Below are positions 61,485-64,000 of a stretch of 64,000 nt of DNA, one piece after another (positions within the stretch are counted from its first letter, which is position 1; each line of letters opens with the position of its first letter). The translations under genes and the position numbers were made by a program. The notes below the pieces were generated by a model. It saw nothing but the letters and a program-made list of their open reading frames with translations, was not told where the DNA came from and did not search any database. Origin of the DNA: Sulfuriflexus sp. (GTDB taxonomy: Bacteria; Pseudomonadota; Gammaproteobacteria; AKS1); NCBI GenBank assembly GCA_023134145.1, contig JAGLUW010000026.1, positions 1 through 64,000 of the forward strand, written 5' to 3'.

Positions 61485-62036
61485 TTATGGATTTATCTTG
61501 CTGTACTTGGAACCTTCAAGAGATAGGTTGTACATCAAGCCTTTGTTGTTAAAGACAAAGGCAATAATAGGTTTTTTCACCGTATTGGTATCAAGCGTTG
61601 TTGCTGCGCCAACATCAATCAATGCGACTGAACCATCAACACCGGCTTCCCAGCCATCACTGCGACGGAATTTCTTTAGTGCCTTGCTGGTGGTGAAAAT
61701 CATAATAACGGTTTTAGTTTGCGCACCGAGTTGAAAGCCGATAGAGGCTGCGGCAGTGCTGTAATATTCAACTGTTTTTCCATTAATAATCATGGCGCCT
61801 TCGCCATACTCACCACCAATACCAAAACCTGCTTTGAATATGCTCGGGAAAACCAACATTCCTTTCGCTAGCTTGATATATTCGTCTGCGGCAACCACAT
61901 CTTTCTTAAAGCGTTGCAACGCTTGTTTTACTTCGAAGTTTATTTCGACCTTGGAACCAGCAAAAGCAGGTGAGCTACCGAGCAGGCTTAAACCAACAAC
62001 AAGTGATAGCACGAATTTGATAAAGGAATGTGGCAT
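61485..62036 (-). CDS. Secreted SYLF/YSC84-domain lipid-binding protein
   Basis: A 183-residue exported protein. Signal peptide 1-26 (ending AFA), then a SYLF (YSC84) domain: EYIKLAKGMLVFPSIFKAGFG, GIGGEYGEGAMIING, FQLGAQTKTVIMIFTT and VALIDVG. SYLF domains bind acidic lipids. The start is the ATG at 62036 with GGAG 6 bases upstream; an ATG four codons earlier contains that site. Location is likely the periplasm or outer envelope. Confidence 0.9.
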   Translation of the reverse strand: MPHSFIKFVLSLVVGLSLLGSSPAFAGSKVEINFEVKQALQRFKKDVVAADEYIKLAKGMLVFPSIFKAGFGIGGEYGEGAMIINGKTVEYYSTAAASIGFQLGAQTKTVIMIFTTSKALKKFRRSDGWEAGVDGSVALIDVGAATTLDTNTVKKPIIAFVFNNKGLMYNLSLEGSKYSKINP

Positions 62037-62231
62037 GAGATTCTCCATTAATATTTACCACCAACATTAACACGGAATCTGCGTTTGTAAAGGAACCAGT
62101 TGGCAGGAGAATGGTCAATTTAAACATGCTTCAGCCTACTCACCTATATAGTATTGGCGAATTGGTAGCGAAGGCGGATGATTGGCTGAATAGCCTCGTT
62201 AATAATTATTTATTACAAAAGGATCTAGGCC

Positions 62232-62867
62232 ATGTTCATGACCAATAAAAAATCACAAATGCCAGATGTAGATACGGCCTTGCCTGGGCGAGATGAGAAA
62301 ATGCGCGTGCCAGCAAAACACCATGTTAATGGTAATCCACTGCAAGCGCCTTTCCCTGACAATATGCAAATGGCCATGTTTGGCTTGGGATGTTTCTGGG
62401 GAGCGGAGCGCAAGTTTTGGGAAATTCCCGGTGTGCATTCAACCTCGGTCGGTTATGCCGCAGGTTATACGCCGAACCCAACTTATCAAGAAGTTTGTGG
62501 TGGGCAAACCGGTCATAACGAAGTTGTCTTGGTGGTTTTTGATCCAGCAAAGATTAAGTATGAAGATTTGCTTAAAGTATTTTGGGAGGCACATAACCCA
62601 ACTCAGGGAATGCGTCAGGGTAATGATGCAGGCACTCAATATCGCTCGGGTATTTATACCTATGGTGAGGAGCAGCAAAGCATTGCTAATGAATCTAAGA
62701 GACGTTATCAGCAAGCCTTAATAAGTGCGGGGCAAAACTCGATAACCACTGAAATCTTATCGGCACCTGAATATTATTATGCGGAAGATTATCATCAGCA
62801 ATACCTCGCTAAAAATCCGAATGGTTACTGTGGCTTAGGTGGCACCGGTGTTGATTACCTTGTATGA
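62232..62867 (+). CDS. msrA: Peptide methionine sulfoxide reductase MsrA
   Basis: A 211-residue enzyme reducing Met-S-sulfoxide in proteins and free Met. The catalytic motif [13 protein letters not shown] is near residue 52, with [30 protein letters not shown] and QYRSGIYTY following. A further Cys near the C-terminus ([10 protein letters not shown]) can resolve the sulfenic acid. It is full length and cytoplasmic. The ATG at 62232 has a close AGG; ATG two codons later is also possible. Confidence 0.95.
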   Translation: MFMTNKKSQMPDVDTALPGRDEKMRVPAKHHVNGNPLQAPFPDNMQMAMFGLGCFWGAERKFWEIPGVHSTSVGYAAGYTPNPTYQEVCGGQTGHNEVVLVVFDPAKIKYEDLLKVFWEAHNPTQGMRQGNDAGTQYRSGIYTYGEEQQSIANESKRRYQQALISAGQNSITTEILSAPEYYYAEDYHQQYLAKNPNGYCGLGGTGVDYLV

Positions 62868-62962
62868 GATATTGCTTACACTCATAGACACTAGGGCTTT
62901 GACTTAGCTATTAAGCCATTATGTTACAATTGTTTTTAATACGATGAAAACGGTAGTGAATA

Positions 62963-63391
62963 ATGTCAGATAGCAAGAGCACTGCTTCTCCTATGCAAAA
63001 GATGGAAGAAGAAGCGAAAATTACTTTCACGCGCAATGTCATCGCAATATTGGATGAGTGGAAGGTAAAAGATGGCGACCAAATCCTCTTATTAGGCTTG
63101 CCTGATGATACGCGCTCGCGTCAGATCCGCAGTTACCGCCAAGGCTCGTCGACCTTTCCTGTGGATGATTCGCGTGTAAATGAATTTCTTGATCATATTC
63201 TAGGTATTGATGATGCCTTAGCGACTTCTAATCCATGTAATTCGGCTGCCGGAGGCATGTGGATGAACCGTGTTAATAACCGTTTTAAAGATCGTACTCC
63301 GCTTAATGCCATGCTTGAAGATGGTATCAATAGTATCGTTGCCGTACGTATTCACCTTGATTGCGCCTACGATTGGCACATCAGCAAATAA
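62963..63391 (+). CDS. MbcA/ParS/Xre-like antitoxin-family protein
   Basis: A 142-residue soluble protein. WKVKDGDQILLLGLPDDTRSR, QGSSTFPVDDSRVNEFLDHILGIDDAL and PLNAMLEDGINSIVAVRIHLD follow the pattern of the Xre/MbcA/ParS-like toxin-binding family, in which the C-terminal part binds a RES-domain toxin. No toxin gene is adjacent in this window. It could instead be a stand-alone DNA-binding or ligand protein of the family. A terminator follows. Confidence 0.6.
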   Translation: MSDSKSTASPMQKMEEEAKITFTRNVIAILDEWKVKDGDQILLLGLPDDTRSRQIRSYRQGSSTFPVDDSRVNEFLDHILGIDDALATSNPCNSAAGGMWMNRVNNRFKDRTPLNAMLEDGINSIVAVRIHLDCAYDWHISK

Positions 63392-63412
63392 GCTCAATTA
63401 CTCCGTAGATAC

Positions 63413-63446
63413 AGCCTAATTACCACTTAATTAGGGCTAAATTTTT
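63413..63446 (+). terminator. Probable terminator of the ParS-like gene
   Basis: agcctaatt / aattagggct, with one unpaired base in the lower stem, is followed a few bases later by a run of T's. It lies 21 bases after the stop. Confidence 0.7.
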
Positions 63447-63502
63447 CGCTGGATTGGTCGATAACCATAGTAAGACTGGTTTCAGCAGAGTAGTGCCGAT
63501 AT

Positions 63503-63721
63503 ATGTTTAATCCAAGTGAAGTACCGAAAGATACCCATTCTGTTGAGGTGCGCGAGGAAAGTTACGGCTTCACCTTAGCCCACCGATGCAACTCGCGTAT
63601 TTTATATGTAGCGACTTATCATAATCATAATGATGCAATGAGACAGGCGAATAGAATCGCTGATCAGGAGCAAGCTGACGGTCATGAGGTCATTATGGTC
63701 ACCGATGCTCATATTAGTTAG
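63503..63721 (+). CDS. Hypothetical small protein
   Basis: A 72-residue soluble protein: SVEVREESYGFTLAHRCNSR, ILYVATYHNHNDAMRQANRI, ADQEQADGHEVIMVTDAHIS. It is rich in His, Asp and Glu and has one Cys. No family recognised. No clear ribosome site is seen. It lies 110 bases before gshA on the same strand, with no evident promoter of its own. Confidence 0.6.
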   Translation: MFNPSEVPKDTHSVEVREESYGFTLAHRCNSRILYVATYHNHNDAMRQANRIADQEQADGHEVIMVTDAHIS

Positions 63722-63830
63722 TACGGCGCAGCAATTCGGGGATGACCCTAGCAAGCAGGCAGTATATTATTCACTACCTTAATGATTAATATCCGGTATC
63801 CCGTAGGGTTACTGGTCTGGACCTTGTATC

Positions 63831-64000
63831 TTGAATTCCCATTTTGAGCAGCGCTTAGCGCAATTGAAAAAAATTTCCGCAGCAACCTTGCTGGCCGGTA
63901 GCCGTATTGGTTTAGAAAAAGAGACCTTGAGGGTGAATCCTCAGGGAAGTATTTCTCAGGAATTGCATCCTGAAAAATTGGGTGCTGCTTTAACTAACCC
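63831..64000 (+). CDS. gshA: Glutamate-cysteine ligase GshA, 5' end (partial)
   Basis: The frame that starts at TTG 63831 encodes NSHFEQRLAQLKKISAATLL, AGSRIGLEKETLRVNPQGSI, SQELHPEKLGAALTNP before the window ends. GLEKETLRV is the N-terminal substrate-binding block of gammaproteobacterial GshA, the first enzyme of glutathione synthesis. An in-frame stop at 63804 and the lack of any ATG or GTG between make TTG the likely start; GGA lies 9 bases upstream. The 3' part is beyond the window. Confidence 0.88.
   Translation, partial: MNSHFEQRLAQLKKISAATLLAGSRIGLEKETLRVNPQGSISQELHPEKLGAALTN

Noticed and set aside
62225-62721. Several frames overlapping msrA on both strands
   Set aside because: MsrA is conserved over its whole length; the others carry no family signature.
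1-64000. CRISPR arrays, prophage, integrases, IS transposases, tRNA genes
   Set aside because: I looked for spaced direct repeats, integrase or transposase motifs and cloverleaf sequences and found none that I can support.

Overview
The window reads as chromosomal DNA of a sulfur-oxidising gammaproteobacterium. Support for the class comes from fabA-fabB, rapA, selO, purT, efpL (yeiP), ybiT, yheS, tcdA, hslO, ppnP, a PhoP/PhoQ-like pair and gshA. Support for sulfur oxidation comes from a complete soeABC set (cytoplasmic sulfite-oxidising molybdoenzyme), a secreted Gly/Asn/Tyr-rich sulfur-globule-type protein, an ArsR-family regulator with the two cysteines of the BigR/SqrR persulfide sensors, a DsrC/TusE protein and a dihaem cytochrome c fused to DUF302. 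The order is not fixed by this evidence; Chromatiales-like lineages would fit. No CRISPR array, prophage, integrase, transposase gene or tRNA was recognised.

Layout. 1-500: end of an rRNA operon (23S 3' end, 5S, terminator) with a short palindromic insertion in the 23S-5S spacer. 0.6-9.1 kb: small acidic protein, a cysteine-free IscR-like regulator, a SulP permease and soeABC. 9.1-14.3 kb: a SprA-type putative metalloprotease, an alpha/beta hydrolase, a DnaA-box cluster, and a phoPQ-like operon led by a His/Arg-rich secreted protein and a PepSY protein behind a good PhoP-box promoter. 14.3-26.4 kb: adk, a P-type ATPase, the YlqF GTPase, a YdjM-type membrane protein, a SixA-like phosphatase, redox proteins, c-di-GMP and CheY-type signalling, HopJ and the YheS ABC-F ATPase. 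26.5-34.3 kb: secreted hydrolase, BvgS-like hybrid kinase, thioredoxin-fold protein, sorbosone-dehydrogenase-like protein, fabAB and a DUF1289 remnant. 34.5-46.1 kb: selO, glutaredoxin/DUF3820, efpL, metallopeptidase, YhiN flavoprotein, a PhnD-type binding protein with a diguanylate cyclase, a cold-shock protein, ppnP, purT, arfB, ybiT. 46.0-53.2 kb: ArsR regulator, sulfur-globule-type gene, rapA, DsrC/TusE, a second SulP, HIT and DUF2288. 53.3-64.0 kb: MscS, TatD, tcdA, PilZ, a periplasmic redox block (TlpA, secreted protein, cytochrome-DUF302, DUF302), slyD, hslO, SYLF, msrA, a ParS/MbcA-like protein and the 5' end of gshA.

How the genes may work together (inference): sulfide or polysulfide is held as sulfur in globules coated by the 46.4-kb protein, whose AT-rich promoter region carries ArsR-type operators that the neighbouring persulfide-sensor homologue could bind. 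Sulfur returned to the cytoplasm (DsrC/TusE-type carriers) becomes sulfite, which SoeABC oxidises with electrons passing to quinone. The adjacent SulP could move the sulfate. The strongest leads are the ArsR/globule module, the cytochrome-DUF302 pair, the cluster-less IscR homologue next to the sulfite genes, the phoPQ-like promoter and the DnaA-box cluster.

Limits: everything here was read by eye. Composition, alignments and RNA folds were not computed, and domain boundaries are approximate.
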